Source: Zeugodacus cucurbitae (taxonomy: Eukaryota > Arthropoda > Insecta > Diptera > Tephritidae). From it: a stretch of 64,000 nt of DNA. The stretch lies in NCBI RefSeq assembly GCF_028554725.1, contig NC_071671.1:55756501-55820500 (forward strand), written 5' to 3'. Shown here in pieces: positions 33,843 through 47,000 of the stretch. A program made the translations under genes and the position numbers. The first letter of the stretch is position 1, and each line of letters begins with the position of its first letter. The notes below the pieces were generated by a model, which was given only the letters and a program-made list of their open reading frames with translations, was not told the origin of the DNA and made no database searches.

Positions 33843-36800
33843 ATGCGACTGCCAACGCTTAGTATGCTCACGGCTTTTCGCCAAACACTATTGCAACAAG
33901 TACAAAATACAAGTGTCACCACACCACTTCTACTACAACAATATCGTCTGAAGCATAGTGATAGCAGTAAAATGGTTTCGCCGGCGCCTTTTACAAAAGA
34001 TTTCTTCTTCCGTCAGGTGAGTCAATTAACAAAAATTTAATTAAGTAATAAAAACTTACAGCTACAAAATATTCTTAAACAGCTCTTCGATGAGGGCACC
34101 TGGACCTACACTTATCTCCTAGCCGATTTGAATACCAGAGAAGCCGTAATTATTGATCCAGTGCTGGAGATGGCGAAACGCGATGCAACTCTGGTGAAGG
34201 AACTGGGTTTCACTCTAAAATATGCTTGTGAGTATGAATTTGAGAGATTTCTAAATTTCAAAGCTGCTTTGTTTTGGTCTAGTGTTGTTGTTGCCTTTAA
34301 TGAGTTTTTAATATATAGACAACGTAATTTTCAAGCGTTGTGATGAAATCTGACGCTCTACAACGATTTCATAATTTAGTGTTGAATATTTGTTAGCCAC
34401 TCGCTATGCAATGTATGTTAGAAGTGGTGTGTAGAGTTATCGTTTGTAATCACAAGCTCTACACCCTTCACTTATCAGATATTAGTACTCATTAAATTGT
34501 TGTTTTTGTACTATTTATGTTGATTGGTATTTGCATAAATATAATATAGAGTGCTTTGTAATTGAAGGTATTATTTCGACCGTGTTATGACTTAACAATT
34601 TTTCTTGCGACAGAACGAAGTTTTAGAGACATATCTTGCCTAGTTGTGTATGTAATATTATAAAAAATATATTTAATAAAAAAAAAAAAAAACTGTTATG
34701 TTAAAAAAAGTGAGTTGCTCTGTGTGAAGGCGATGGCCAGCACCTTATCATACCAAAAACAGTACCTGATATGCATTGTTTATCTCTTATTTCCTCCTGT
34801 AATGTATTATAATTCTCAGAAGGAATATGAAAAACTTATTGCTTACTTATTACTTATTATTATTATTATTATTACTTATTACTTACTTACTTAACTTCTT
34901 AGAAGGGGTAACGGTGTTATAAATTGTAATATAATTCTTCGAATAACGAATTTTATACCATAAATATACAATTTCAATGCTTACTGAGTAGTTAGCACGT
35001 ATTCTTCCCAATCTTATTACGAAAACTGAAAACCAGACATCTAAAATATTAAATATATGTTCCTTGCAACACAAATGTAGTTCTGATGAGAGATCGACAA
35101 CTCCGAAAACTTCATCAAATGACTGAACTGAAGTATAAAATAAATCGTAAATAGTTGAATTGAAAAGCCTGTAAACAAATAGAACCTCGAAAACACACAA
35201 TTCTCCTAAAGGAACTATTTAGTGAAACATTATAACTAAAGTTTCCTTTTTAATACCATTTCATAATAGTAACTGGGTTTGAAAAACTTATGTGGACTAT
35301 ACTTCGACTACGCTTTTTATTCTCACTGGGAGGGTTTCAATATTTACTTAAAATCAAAACTCAAAATTTTTAAAATAAAGCATTCGCTTCTAAGATATGG
35401 TATATGATTAACGATCGATTATTGTCGAAAAAACATAACCCTACGAATTAGGTTTCCTATAGGTCAGCACATGGTTCGGCCTCTGCGAATGTTTACACTG
35501 TACAACACTCGGCTGGGTATTGGACCAAACTAAATTTTCCGGAGAAATTGAGTCATAAGTAAATAAAATTAATTCTCCGACTGTCGAAGTTAGCCTCCAA
35601 AATCGAAAGATTTTCATTCGAAATTCGAATTAAATTAATTAAAAAAAACAATATTAATAACACGATATGGGTAAAAAACGTCGATTTTGCCGTAAAGTGT
35701 TATGGTTTATGAACTCAGAAGTAAGATGAAAGTAGTTCACTTGTAAAATAGGATTGAAGCCATTAAAATACTATATTACTTGAAAGAGGTAAAATAATTG
35801 GAAATCGGAAGAAAGGGGGTGACAACTTTTTTGAAAAATACTTATTTCGATTTTAATTTATTTCAATCTAATTTTAGGAACAACATATTATTAGGATCTC
35901 GCAGATAATGGCCATATTTTCTAACAATTTTAGAATAGGTATATAATATATATTTAATAATCAAATATTTTCGAAAATTTTGATATTCCAGTTAAATTAT
36001 TTTCGAATATTATTTAACATATTGAATAGAAATTGGATAGAAATCTATTAAAGTTAATTATATACTTAATTCATAAACCAATTAGTGACATGATAGCATG
36101 AGAGACTTCGTTTTTAACGTACTATATTTAATAGTTAGTTGAAGGGTATATATGAATGTAAGTAGTAAAGTTGATTTTTAGATGTTGTTAAAGAGTTATG
36201 AAGGTACTTGTAGTTTAATTTAATGAGGCATAAAGTAGGTTATAGTAATAGTATAGTATAGTTGCACGTATTAGAATATGAGGTGACCTTCACCAATGGC
36301 AACCAATTGGTCAAAACAAAACGGCAAACAAATTACCATTTACCAATAACAAATTAAATTATATCTAATAATATCCAATTACAACTAGTGAACACACACA
36401 TGCACGCGGATCACATCACCGGCAGCGGTTGGTTGAAACAATTGTTGCCCGGCAGCAAATCGGTGATTGCCAAAGCGAGCGGTGCCAAAGCAGATATACA
36501 CCTTAATGAAGGAGATCCCGTTACATTCGGACGTCATCGCATCGATACATTGGCCACACCGGGACACACCAATGGCTGTATGTCGTTTGTGATACATGAA
36601 CAGGGTTGCATTTTCACTGGTGACACTGTGCTCATACGCGGTTGTGGACGTACCGATTTTCAAGAAGGTGATGCCGGGCACTTGTACGAAAATGTGCATA
36701 GTAAAATATTTACATTGCCAGATAGTTTTCGCATCTATCCAGCGCATGATTACAAGTGAGTGGATTAAATGAATATAATTTGGAAAAAAATATCGGAAAT

Positions 36801-37082
36801 ATAATAAATATATATATATATATATTTTAATATATCTAGAGGCACAATGGAAAGCAGCGTTTGGGAGGAGAAAACCTATAATCCACGCTTGACCAAAACC
36901 AAGGAGGAATTTATTGAAATCATGAATAACTTGAATTTGCCTTATCCCAAGAAAATCGGTACTTTACATTAATATATTTCATTCAATTAAAAAAAAAATA
37001 TATTAATTTCTTTTTGGGTTCTTCAGATGTTTCTCTGCCAGCAAATCGTGAATGTGGCGTCTATGATATTCCCAAGGAATAA
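33843..37082 (+). CDS. ETHE1: ETHE1 persulfide dioxygenase, mitochondrial
   Basis: A 286-residue protein in five exons: 33843-34016, 34083-34227, 36389-36755, 36840-36958 and 37027-37082. All introns are GT-AG and all phases are consistent. ETHE1 oxidises glutathione persulfide to sulfite in the mitochondrial matrix. The metallo-beta-lactamase signature THMHADH starts at residue 109. His110, His166 and Asp185 have the spacing of the human iron ligands His79, His135 and Asp154. Arg194 matches human Arg163. The first ~44 residues are rich in Leu, Gln, Arg and Thr with almost no acids, fitting a matrix targeting peptide; the conserved body starts near MVSPAPFTKD, whose Met could be an alternative start. 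Intron 2 (2.16 kb) is unusually long for this gene. It is the orthologous family of Drosophila CG30022. It may lie nested in the long intron of the PDZ gene. Confidence 0.95.
34228..36388. other. Intron 2 of ETHE1
   Basis: Bounded by gtgagt and acaactag. It contains a TTA-rich microsatellite at about 34840-34890 and no recognised gene. The minus frame at 34883-35200 has no domain. Confidence 0.7.
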
Positions 37083-37989
37083 GCTGTCTTGATTCTTCTA
37101 AAAAGCAAACTGTGTTTCAAATCGCTGCTCAAATGTGGTACTACTTTTCTAAAAAGCGGAAAACCACCGAGTCATGGTAGACTCAAGTAATATGTAGAGC
37201 CTTGCTGTTAGTTATACGGCAAGCTTTGTAAACGTGTCTTCAAAAATAAATAATTTGATATCTACAATATTGTAATAATACGCTGAAATGTATTTTAAAT
37301 AAAATTGCAAAATTATTTGCTCAAATATGAAAAACTTTAATAATCTTGGAAAGCAACCAGGGTTGATTTTCGAAAACATTGTTCTAGAGTAAAAATGTCT
37401 GTTCTTTTTTGAGAATAAATTTCAAGATTCGAACAGTTTTGGAAATCGTTATAAGTGTTTTCAAACGAAATCATTCATAATCTTGAAAAACATTCAGGGA
37501 TGATTTTTAAAGCTTTGTTCTTAGGTCAAATTTTGTGGCATTTTTTTAGAATACGTTTGGAGATTTCTGCAATTTCGGAAATTTGTATAACACCTTCAAA
37601 CGAAACATAAGGTCAATGAAGGTTTTATAAGTAATTTTTAAGGTTAAGTACGAGACGACTCACAGATTGAGGTTAAGTACGAAATAATTCTGGTTTTAAA
37701 ATAAATTATATTTATCATTATACTCAGTACAGTTTCATAATTTCATAATACTTGAACTTTGAACTTCCCTAACTCGAATCATAATCCACATAAAAACTTC
37801 GAGTTAGAGAGTCTTCGTGTTATGGAAAGAATTTTGTAATAAATTTTACATGTATTGCCAATTCAAGAGTTCGAGTTCAACTGTATTTTGAAATATTTTA
37901 ATTCGATATGTGATAATTTTGCTACCGTTATAAGATTATAACCTCAAACTACAAAATTTTAATTCTCAATATTTTTCCCCCACTTTCAG
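37083..37989. other. ETHE1 3' flank and upstream intron edge of the PDZ gene
   Basis: An aataaataat-type polyadenylation signal lies near 37246. A decayed copy of the CAGTTGAAC element lies at about 37753-37882. The stretch ends at the acceptor cactttcag that opens the PDZ-gene exon. Confidence 0.5.
37753..37882. mobile_element. Decayed TA-flanked small inverted-repeat element
   Basis: Starts with gaacttccctaactcgaatc and ends gagttcgagttcaactg. The same inverted termini bound the clean copy at 51433-51592, and a third relative is at about 61131-61210. Non-coding. Confidence 0.55.
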
Positions 37990-40079
37990 ACGATTCTAAA
38001 TCATCGTTCCAACAAATACAGTACACACAACGATAATAAAAATGTCGACACGAAAATGTCCGAAGCGGAGGCGAATCTCATTAATAGCGCACAAACACAA
38101 AGCGCCACCACAGGACGACGACGCAAGGTCTCTTCGTTGGGCGGTACACTTTCAGCGCGTGCGTGTCGCAGCGAAACGAAAGAATTACGCTCGGCGCTAC
38201 AGGATCGGGAAGCTGTCATACAAAATCTACGCATACAACTCTGTTTGGGCAAGTTGCCACGCCCCACTGGACCACCACTCGATGATAGCGAAAAGCCGGC
38301 GGCAGAGCAAAAACTACAAAGGTTAAAAGCCGAAGCGGAAAATAAGAAAATCAAAATAAAGAACTTGAAAAGTGCGTTGGAGAAACTCGATATTACAGAG
38401 TAAGTTGGGGGAGTTGATGAATTACGACCTAGTATAAACAATTTTTTTTTATTTTTTACTAAAATAATTATTTTTTATTATTAATTTTACAGTAATATCG
38501 ATATACGCATCAGGCAAGCGGAGTTGGAGTATGCGCTGGGGCGTGAAGAACTGCAGATGCTGTCGATTGTGGAGGAGGCGCGAGCTTTGCAAGCACGCTT
38601 GGAGAAGTCAAAGCCGGAATTACAAACCATTTATAAGTGAGTTACAGATTCATATAGCAGGGATTTCAATTTACTAACTTTGGAATATTTTTCTAAATCC
38701 ATAGTATTCTCAACTCTGGCGCCACGCTCAGCTTGCACGCCGTACATGCGACTACAGGGCGCTGGGCAGCGCATACCAAACCCGATCAGCCCGGTTTCTA
38801 CGTGGAATGGGCGCTCGAAGGTGATGGCCTGTACAAAGGTGATCGCATACTCGAGGTCAACGGCAAGATGATCGCCTGTCGCACCAAGGAAGAACTGCAG
38901 AAAGTCATAGGCAATTCAGGGAAATGTCAAATTGTGGTGTTGCGCAAGAAATGTGCGCCAATACCACAAAAACAGCTGGATCAGGAGAAAGAGAACAATA
39001 TGCGTCTACAGCATCGTATCTCTTATCTCGAGGAACAAGTGCGTGAATTACAAACGGCGAAGGAGCCGCCGCCGCCGCAACAGCAACAGCAACCACAAAC
39101 TGTACCGCAGACGCCACAAAACCAAATGACGGCGGCGCATATAAATAACGGTACGAATAGTCATGTCACAAGCATCAGCATATCTTCGCCGCCCTCAACG
39201 CCGCCAGACAATAAACCCTTAATTTTTCAACGTGGCAACTACATTACCACCTTAGTTGGTGGCAAGCCAATTGAATTGATCGCTGATAATAATGCACAGA
39301 ATGCTTTGAGCAAAAGCAACTCTATGGCGCATGTCACCAAAACACTGATCAAGGAGAATACACAAATTGATCTACATTCCGAGCGCACGTCACGTGCATG
39401 TGCGCCACCAGCCTACACCTGCATGCCACCCAAATCCTTGTCCGCCTCCAAGATCTCGATCAACAGCGACTCGGCGTACATGCAACACACGCACTATCGG
39501 CGCAGTGAGAAGGAGCGTCATGCGCGCGAGCGAGAACGTGAACGTTACGAGCGTTCCGCGAGCAAGGCAAGCGCGCTGCAACATCGTGCCAATATGCATG
39601 CGCGCAGCGTAGAACATTTGAATCACTATAATGGGTAGGTTTTTATAATTTTCGAAATAATATTTATATAATTCTAACATAAACTCCCTCTCTCTCTCTT
39701 CACGTACAGCATGGACCGCCGTCGCGATTGCTCTGCCACTGCGAATACGCACAACCGCGTGCCCTCGGATATGCGTAGCGTCAAATCACTGGATTTCGAC
39801 AGTGACAACGAATGCAAACATATCAGCGACACCATTTCGGAAGTGCGCGCTGTGCGTCCCACACCGCCGAAGAAACCACTGCGTCTATCGCTGCAACGCG
39901 CACAAAGCTTGCAAACTGTCGAGTTGACACCCAACTGCGATGCGGAACGAAAGCGTCCCATGAAGCGTGCGCACATCAATGATAAGTCACCAGGCGAACG
40001 CGAGGCTGGTGCGATACTCTTTGAGAATTGTAGTCCCTTGCAGACGGCGTCGTTGGGACGGCCGCGTGCGAACATATGA
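37990..40079 (+). CDS. Coiled-coil PDZ-domain protein
   Basis: Exons 37990-38399, 38493-38636, 38705-39634 and 39710-40079, all GT-AG with consistent phases. From the internal ATG at 38056 the product is 595 residues. The first exon is open upstream to its acceptor, adding 22 codons, and joins in phase 0 to the exon at 4514-4644 for 643 residues. By the 595 numbering: coiled-coil segments at about 45-70 and 85-165 (RSALQDREAVIQ, LKAEAENKKIKIKNLK); a PDZ domain at about 163-245 with GDRILEVNGK; a further coiled coil at 250-283; a Pro/Gln stretch from 284; and an Arg/Glu-rich charged run at 428-446. This looks like a cytoplasmic scaffold. I recognise the domain types but not a named ortholog. 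The minus-strand frames at 38001-38441 and 39390-40108 are shadows of these exons. Confidence 0.88.
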
Positions 40080-40755
40080 AAATTGCTGAATGTTCTCTTT
40101 AAGCGCAACGAAGAGACACATTACTAGTGAGCAGGGGTGGGGTGGGGAGTTAGGTAGGCGTAACTAACTAATTTTTAAGCTAAGTAGCTATCGAAAAATA
40201 ATCATGAAATTATTTTAGGCGGATGCGTGCAAGTTTTATATTAATTTTATTGAAAGTAATATTGTTTACCAAATATTTGAAAATATTACAATGTTTACAA
40301 TTAAGTACTTAGGGCAGTTAGGGTATGCTAAATTTTTGAAGAAATGCTTTACTTAAATTTTATATTTACGCATATATTTATGAACTAATTAGCAATCATA
40401 TGTTTTTTGAACTCAATTAAATTGTACAAATAATGTTTTTTAGCACAATTTTGTAATAACAAAATAGTTTTGAATGTAAATACACAATTAAATCACAAAA
40501 AAATGCATATTCTTCATATTTTTTGAGTTTAGGGAGCGCACAAAGTATTGTAAGAACTGCATAACTGTCTAAAAGAACTATCTATTTTCCATTCAAATTC
40601 GCTGTTGTTTTATGAACTTTGAGAAATTTCCGTTGCAGTGCACGTCTCGCACATTTCGCACCGTTATTCACAATGCGCCCGTGACATTTTATTTGCATTT
40701 TGTCAGAAATGCACACTGTCAATTTCCTATCAACCTCGTATATTTACATAATACA
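40080..40755. other. 3' UTR and flank of the PDZ gene
   Basis: AT-rich sequence following the TGA at 40077-40079. Candidate polyadenylation sites are weak. No other gene was seen. Confidence 0.45.
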
Positions 40756-41803
40756 TACAGGGTGTGTCATCACTTATGTTAGCTCTAGAGCAACTCTAAC
40801 CACCACTTTACAACGAAACATCTCTAAAAAATACTGACGCTTAAAATTGAGTAAAAAATAGTCAGTTTAATCACCATCTGATATCCTTCAACATCCTGAG
40901 CACGGGAAGTTTGAAGAATGCCAATATACCCGAAATCAATGATCAATATATTTGAATGAACTGTTTAAAACTATAAGAGTGAATATTTCACAGTAGAGGA
41001 ACCACTTTTCGGCCAATTTGATATTTCAAATGGGTTCCCTAATAGAACATACAAAATATTTTGACTGACCGTTTACTGAATACAGTCAAACCGTCTAATA
41101 TCAAAAATGGGAAATTTATCGGTCATCCAGATTTATAGATTTGGTTCATTCAATTTTGCTATGTGGTCACTTCAAACCAAAATCTTCATTATAACGCTCG
41201 GGGTACGAGCCGACGTAATTGAAAATTTAATAAAAAATATCATTACAGCTTTTTCACACAGGAGCTAATTGATCAATTAACCGGCTTCTGTTCGATTGGA
41301 ACACTGATTAAGATCGATTTACCCTATAAAATAAAATCTACATTTATCTTCAAATGAATTTTAATCGACTTGAAAATGAAATGCAACTCTGCAACAGTGA
41401 CTGTATTTGTAATTACATATATGTTCTTTGTCTGCGAGTTGTTGTTCACGCTACACGGCGGTAGATGACGCTGCTAAAAATAGCAATCAGCTGATGAAAC
41501 TTACCAACTTCTTATGAAAAGCAAAAACAAAAATGTATAACAGCTGATCGGTTATCGAGTAGCAGGCAGTGTGAATGGCAAAAACTGAGTTTTCAAACAA
41601 AATTTTAATTGATCAATCAATTTGGCTGTGTGAAAAGGCAATTATGCGATGAATATATGCCCAATGGTCATTTAATTGCTTGTCTATAAAACTTACTTCG
41701 AATAAATTGTAAATCTAAATATCTGAAATATATGAGGAAGTTGTTTTTTCAAAGATATTCAATTTTTACATACCAATACTTCAAAATGGGTGAACCCTGT
41801 ATA
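40756..41803. mobile_element. Decayed element with acagggtg inverted ends, hosting a MITE
   Basis: The left end reads atacagggtgtgtcatca and the right end gggtgaaccctgtatat, so short inverted repeats of the form atacagggt bound about 1.05 kb. Such ends occur on insect mariner-like and other TIR elements. No transposase frame survives. The MITE at 41248-41639 is inserted within it. Confidence 0.4.
41248..41639. mobile_element. Full-length MITE, copy 3
   Basis: About 392 bp with terminal inverted repeats gctttttcacacag at the left and its near-complement ctgtgtgaaaaggc at the right, each followed inward by aattgatcaatt-type sequence. It is the reverse orientation of copy 2 at 5118-5510, and the central CAGCTG motifs and atgacgctgctaaaaatag are shared. 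The outermost ~11 bases differ between copies (ttttcacacag against ttttagacag), suggesting two subfamilies or element edges remodelled by insertion. Confidence 0.75.
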
Positions 41804-43700
41804 TGAGCTAGTATATGCTACTGTCAATAAGGTAATCACAGGTGGGTAAATATTTGTTAAACATGCTCATATGCATATATGGTATACTCGAAACTATTAG
41901 GTAGTCATTAACTTGCGTATGTACATTTAGTGGGGGTTACATAATCCCAAGCAGCCGTGTTTTTTTAATATTTACGCATAGTAGACAGTAAATTCTTAAA
42001 AATATCTTTTATGTATGGAAATTGTGGATGTAACTTCCGAAGAAACTGATTTTTAGCATATCATAAGCAAAATAGCAAAAAAAAATCGCATACAGGTCAT
42101 TAAACGTTTCTCATTTGAACTAGTTTTGAAAGTTTGTATGCATTTGTTCTTCGAGATTATAAATAAAATGCTTAAATGAATATACAAGGAAAAACGTCTA
42201 TTTTGGGTAGAATCTCTATCGAAATGAATAACATAAAGTACTAAATTTTTACTGAGAACTATTCTCTTTAGTTTTATCATAAAACGGACTTGTTGGTAAC
42301 ATTATATCGAAAAAAAGGAACCTTTTTAAATAATTGATATTGCAAATGGCTGGAAACGATCCAATACAATACCTTAAAACCCAAAGCCACGTTCTTGATA
42401 TTCACTATAGAAGGTTATAGAGTGAAACTAAAAGCTGAGTATTCAAAACTTTCCAATACCAACTGGCGAATTTCACTCTCTATACTCATGGGCTTCCGAA
42501 AGTTGTAGTGAACTTGTAGTGATGTTGTTTTAAATTTATATAATCGATTTAATCTCACATTTTAGGCGTATTTTGTAAATACATTTATGAATTATCAAAT
42601 AAATGTGAGATTTCTTCATAAGATGTTGACAACAATTTGCATTATGAATTTTAGAAATTCATCCAACGCTTTGACTCTGAACTCTATTTTTCACTCACCA
42701 AAATATTTATTTGTTAGCCTACTTTTTAATAACTATCCACATCTTCAAAGTTATCTTATCTTAAAACTCATCGATAATCAGAAAAATTTCTAAACTTCCT
42801 TCAATCTATAAGTCATAAAACAAGTACAAACTATATTTCAAATGATAAGCTAAACCTACGGGGGTATATAACATTTGTTGCCTATCTACACATCTCATTA
42901 TTTTTATAGATTCGGATGGTTGTATGATGAACTATTAGGAGATATTTTGGTCTATCTGCAAATATTCAGTTGAAAATTAGCATATCTTCTAAAAAGCTTG
43001 ATCCAATTGTCGTGCATACACCTCTTAAATTTAAAAAATGTATATGAATCATACCTATATTTCATAGGGTGTCATTTTGCATACAGATCCTTAGACAATA
43101 GGTAACTTATGTAGGTATTTTTGAAGGTATTGAAACATCCGCTTTCGTATTAGAAATATTTTGGATAATAGGAAAAGTCCATCTTAATAAAACTAAGCAG
43201 GAATAAGATAATTTGGTACCAATCCATTCATTCGTCCCATTCTTCGTCTAATAAAGATTAAATTTTAACCATTTTATATTCCGTTCCGTGAAAAATTAAC
43301 CCCACCTTATTCGTTTTAATTCGTTATTTATTCAAGAACAGGTATAGGATATGTACATATGTATTTATTGCATTATATCAAAGCACGATCAACAGTTTAA
43401 CGCAGCGCGCTCCTCAAATCACTACTCTCAATGTACTGTTATAATTCTCCAAGCAACTCAACGCCACTCACGGAAAACAAACTAATCTCACTGCCGTGCC
43501 GCTGTCCACTACATGTCGAATACGTCAAGATATGGACATTTATTTGTTTTATAACAACAAAACGCAATTCGTGTTTTATTGCAAGTCACAAAAGCAAGAG
43601 AACAAAACGACGTGATATTTGCATGCCGAAGTGCTCAATGCTGTGGCTATAACTTAGAATGCGAGCAAGCGGATTGATTCTCACGTTACATCACCGCGAC
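41804..43700. other. Intergenic stretch upstream of the Sod3 promoter
   Basis: AT-rich to about 43380, then moderately GC-richer sequence. The frames at 42053, 42587 and 43431 lack family resemblance or splice support. Confidence 0.4.
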
Positions 43701-43775
43701 AGGTTACTGCGTTTTAAGCGGCAAATGGCGCGGTGGGCGGCTGCGACTGATCGCCACAGACGAGAGTAAATACAG

Positions 43776-43814
43776 TTTATAAACAGTTTGCGTTCAACCG
43801 TCGTTTAGTTCAGT
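43776..43814 (+). promoter_or_regulatory. Probable TATA/Inr promoter of Sod3
   Basis: TATAAA at 43778-43783 is followed 34 bases later by the arthropod initiator TTCAGT (43809-43814), within a locally GC-richer region. The next same-strand gene is Sod3. A TSS near 43812 is inferred. Confidence 0.55.
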
Positions 43815-44000
43815 ATTGTATTGTGCATCGTCGTTGAAGTTGCCGCGCAAGCGTTAAATAAATAAAAATTTGCAATAATCAGCCACAAACAACAACACCT
43901 ACACCGCTTAATAGACGGACGGACATACATTCGCATATATATATATATAATATAAAGGTGTAACAGCAACGATTTAAAGTGGTGCAAAAAATTATTTGAG
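43812..44000 (+). other. Probable 5' non-coding exon of Sod3
   Basis: Runs from the initiator to a donor (ttgag|gtgagg) at 44001. The matching acceptor tttctag (49862-49863) opens an exon whose first ATG is the Sod3 start. The intron would be about 5.9 kb. The transcript structure is inference. Confidence 0.45.
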
Positions 44001-47000
44001 GTGAGGCGAAATTATAACAAGTGTATTAGAGCCAATAAATCAGGTATTTTATAGGTATACACATCACAAATCTTTATAATACCCACAAAGGGTTAAAAAA
44101 AAAATACTTGATTTTTGAATATATAATAAATATTTTACAACGCAAATTTCCATATTTGCATCGTAACTGTACTCAAGTACTTTGAAGTAAAGTGGTTGAG
44201 CCACAATTTCGTGCCTTAAAACTCGGCATTGACTTCTGGCCTGCACTCGAAATACTGCGTACATACATTTATATTTATTACTCGTCTTATTGCGTTTGTG
44301 GTTTTGTCTTAATTGTCGAAAATATCTAGTGAATTCCCATGAGCAAGTCTTAAAGGCGCTGCCTCAAAAGCCTTCGCAAACTGGTTCTGCATAAGTGTCT
44401 CCACCAGTTATCAAATACGCATTAAAATATTTCTTGGGAATACCGTTTTTTATATTAAGTGCAAATAATATAGATCTTCATTTTATTGTTTATTTATTGA
44501 ATATGTATAAAAATACTTGGTAAACAAGTCCGTAGCATTTTCAACGTATAGAGCTTTGGCTTTTATGAAAAAATTGCTTCAACTCGTACTATAATCAATA
44601 TTTTCAAATCTCTTATGATAATTTAATCGCTGATTACCTTAAAAATAGTCCTTAAGGCTTTTCACGTTTAAACTATCTACCAAGGACAAGTGTGTTTTCA
44701 TCTATAGGGAACTTGAAATATAGGAAGTTACAAAATCGACTTCAAATCAGCTTGACTGAAAATTTTTATACGCCTATGAATTAAGACAAAAATGTAGATT
44801 ATATCCGTATTATAGATTTTTTAGTAACTATTCAGTAACTAATTATAATTATTTAAAAGAAAAAGCATTTTTCAGTTCTTCAAAATCATATATTTACAAG
44901 TTAGTATCCAAAATAGGAGTTTGCACTTTTTCTACTCATAATTCAATCTTCTGGAAAAAGTTAGTTTGGTCCAATGCTCAGTTCATTTTTGTTCAGTCTA
45001 ATGAAAATAAATATTGGATACAGATAAATCATGAAATTTGATCTGGAAGGGTTATGAGAATTTTGAAAAAAAACATTCAAAATATCCTCTTAATATCACT
45101 TTAGTAATAAATCGTTTCCTAAGGAGTTTCTAGGATATATTTTACTTTGGGGGACAAGCAAAAGTCAACGAATACTTTCTTTTTGCGTTCATCTAAACGT
45201 ACTCATAAAAATGGACCTCGAGAATTTTTGGTAATCGTTTATCATAAATACCAAAAGTCGAATACTTGGAATAATCATGGTTTAAGAATCCATTTACCAA
45301 ATAATATACGCACTATATTGGATCCTCATTCACCAGTACCTTTAATAATGTGATATTTTACACCTAGAGAATATATGGCTGTGAGTATAATAAGATCATT
45401 AGAAACATGGGCATTTAATACCGCAAAAAAACTTTTGATTAATTTCACACTAACGACGTGAGCGCCCATATTCTACCTAATCCTAAAGATCGCGTACAAC
45501 CTTTATTCTCCACAGTATTTAAATGTAATACAACACTTAAAATTTTCCAGAAATCAAGCGATTTTATTTTCTTACAAACAATATATTATTATTTACTATT
45601 GGAAAATAACAACGTTACACTGTAATCGCCGAAGCGATAGCGCGAAAATTGTCGTACTATTGTTAATGAGATCTCTATTACTTGAAACGACTTTGGCATT
45701 TACTTTCACAAAATGCAAAAAAAAAATTCAAAAATACTGCTGTGAAGTTATTTTAATTACTGATTATGTGTTAATTTTGTTATTGGCATTCATTGTTGCA
45801 CAGAATATATTATTCAAGGTTAAGTTTTGCTTCAGAATTACTAATACTTGTAAAAATTTTCTACGTAGTGCAACTATAGAGCACACTAATAACTATTGTT
45901 TATAGAATACCTAAGATCACATAAAACAATTAAATTGTACGTGTGAATTTGATAAATCTCTTCATAGTATATGAGATATGTATGTTTTTGAATAAAAAAG
46001 CAATATAAACAATAAAATTAAATTTAGAATAAATGCCAATTACGGCATGATAAGCAATACGTGAGTCTAAGGTAGCACTATAGGAGTCAAATACTTATAG
46101 AAATTATATTTTGACTAATTATCTACAATGGAGATATGCGAAATATACTAAAGATGATAAGAACTGTGATTTAATTAAGGTGCAATACTAGACTAAAATA
46201 CGGTTGGACATCTAAATTTATATTTTGAAAGTTCCTACTCATATACTTTATAGTTGCTTTAGCCACAGTACTGATTTATTTTCATTTTTCGGATGACCTA
46301 TATTGTTGATTTGAACTAAATTTTTTACTTAAAACTTTTTTATTATATACATACATATATTTATTGTCTGAAATTAAATTTTGTTTTTTTTTTTTCTGTC
46401 AAAGAGTTATCAAAATAGCTAAGCTTATCAGTGACTACCTTTAGTTATTGTTATAAGCTTGGGAAATAACCACTTAAAACTTATATTTTTGTTTATATAC
46501 GAGTAACATGTGTCTTCAATAAATAATAGTAATGAAGAAACTGCATTTGATAGCACTGAAGTTGAAATTCGACAGGCAAACGCAATACAACATAAAATGC
46601 ACTTCAAAATTCATTCACTGGGTTTATTTATTTCAAGTGATTTTCGCATTTACTAAAAATGGAACAAAATATATCTTTTAATGATGCAGCATATTTATTT
46701 CATTACGAGGGTTAACCAATAAATTTGATGGTCAAGAGAAAATATCTAATTCTTCCTTATACCTGAGACAGACATGTAGTACATATTTTAGTATGCCTCA
46801 GAAACCATATGTGTGTCACCAGTGTTCCGAATTACAAATGGTGTTCCGTACTACAATACGATTCTAGAAACCATTGAAATTTTGTGGTGCTGTGAAATGT
46901 ACTACAATGGATCGCATTGAACACACCGAAAGCCTTAAGCTCTTCTGCCACAATCATATGTTTTCGGAACCTCTCAGCAGTTTCGTATCGGTAAAAAACT

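Noticed and set aside
36385..36747. 120-codon minus-strand frame
   Set aside because: Exact antisense of ETHE1 exon 3, which carries the metal-binding motif.
38001..38441. 146-codon minus-strand frame
   Set aside because: Antisense shadow of the PDZ-gene exon, which has splice sites and coiled-coil content on the plus strand.
39390..40108. Minus-strand frames of 120 and 144 codons
   Set aside because: Antisense to PDZ-gene exons 3 and 4; Cys/Arg-rich translation is typical of reversed coding sequence.
45147..45353. 68-codon plus frame with an otherwise protein-like composition
   Set aside because: No family, no splice context and an AT-rich surround; considered but not supported.
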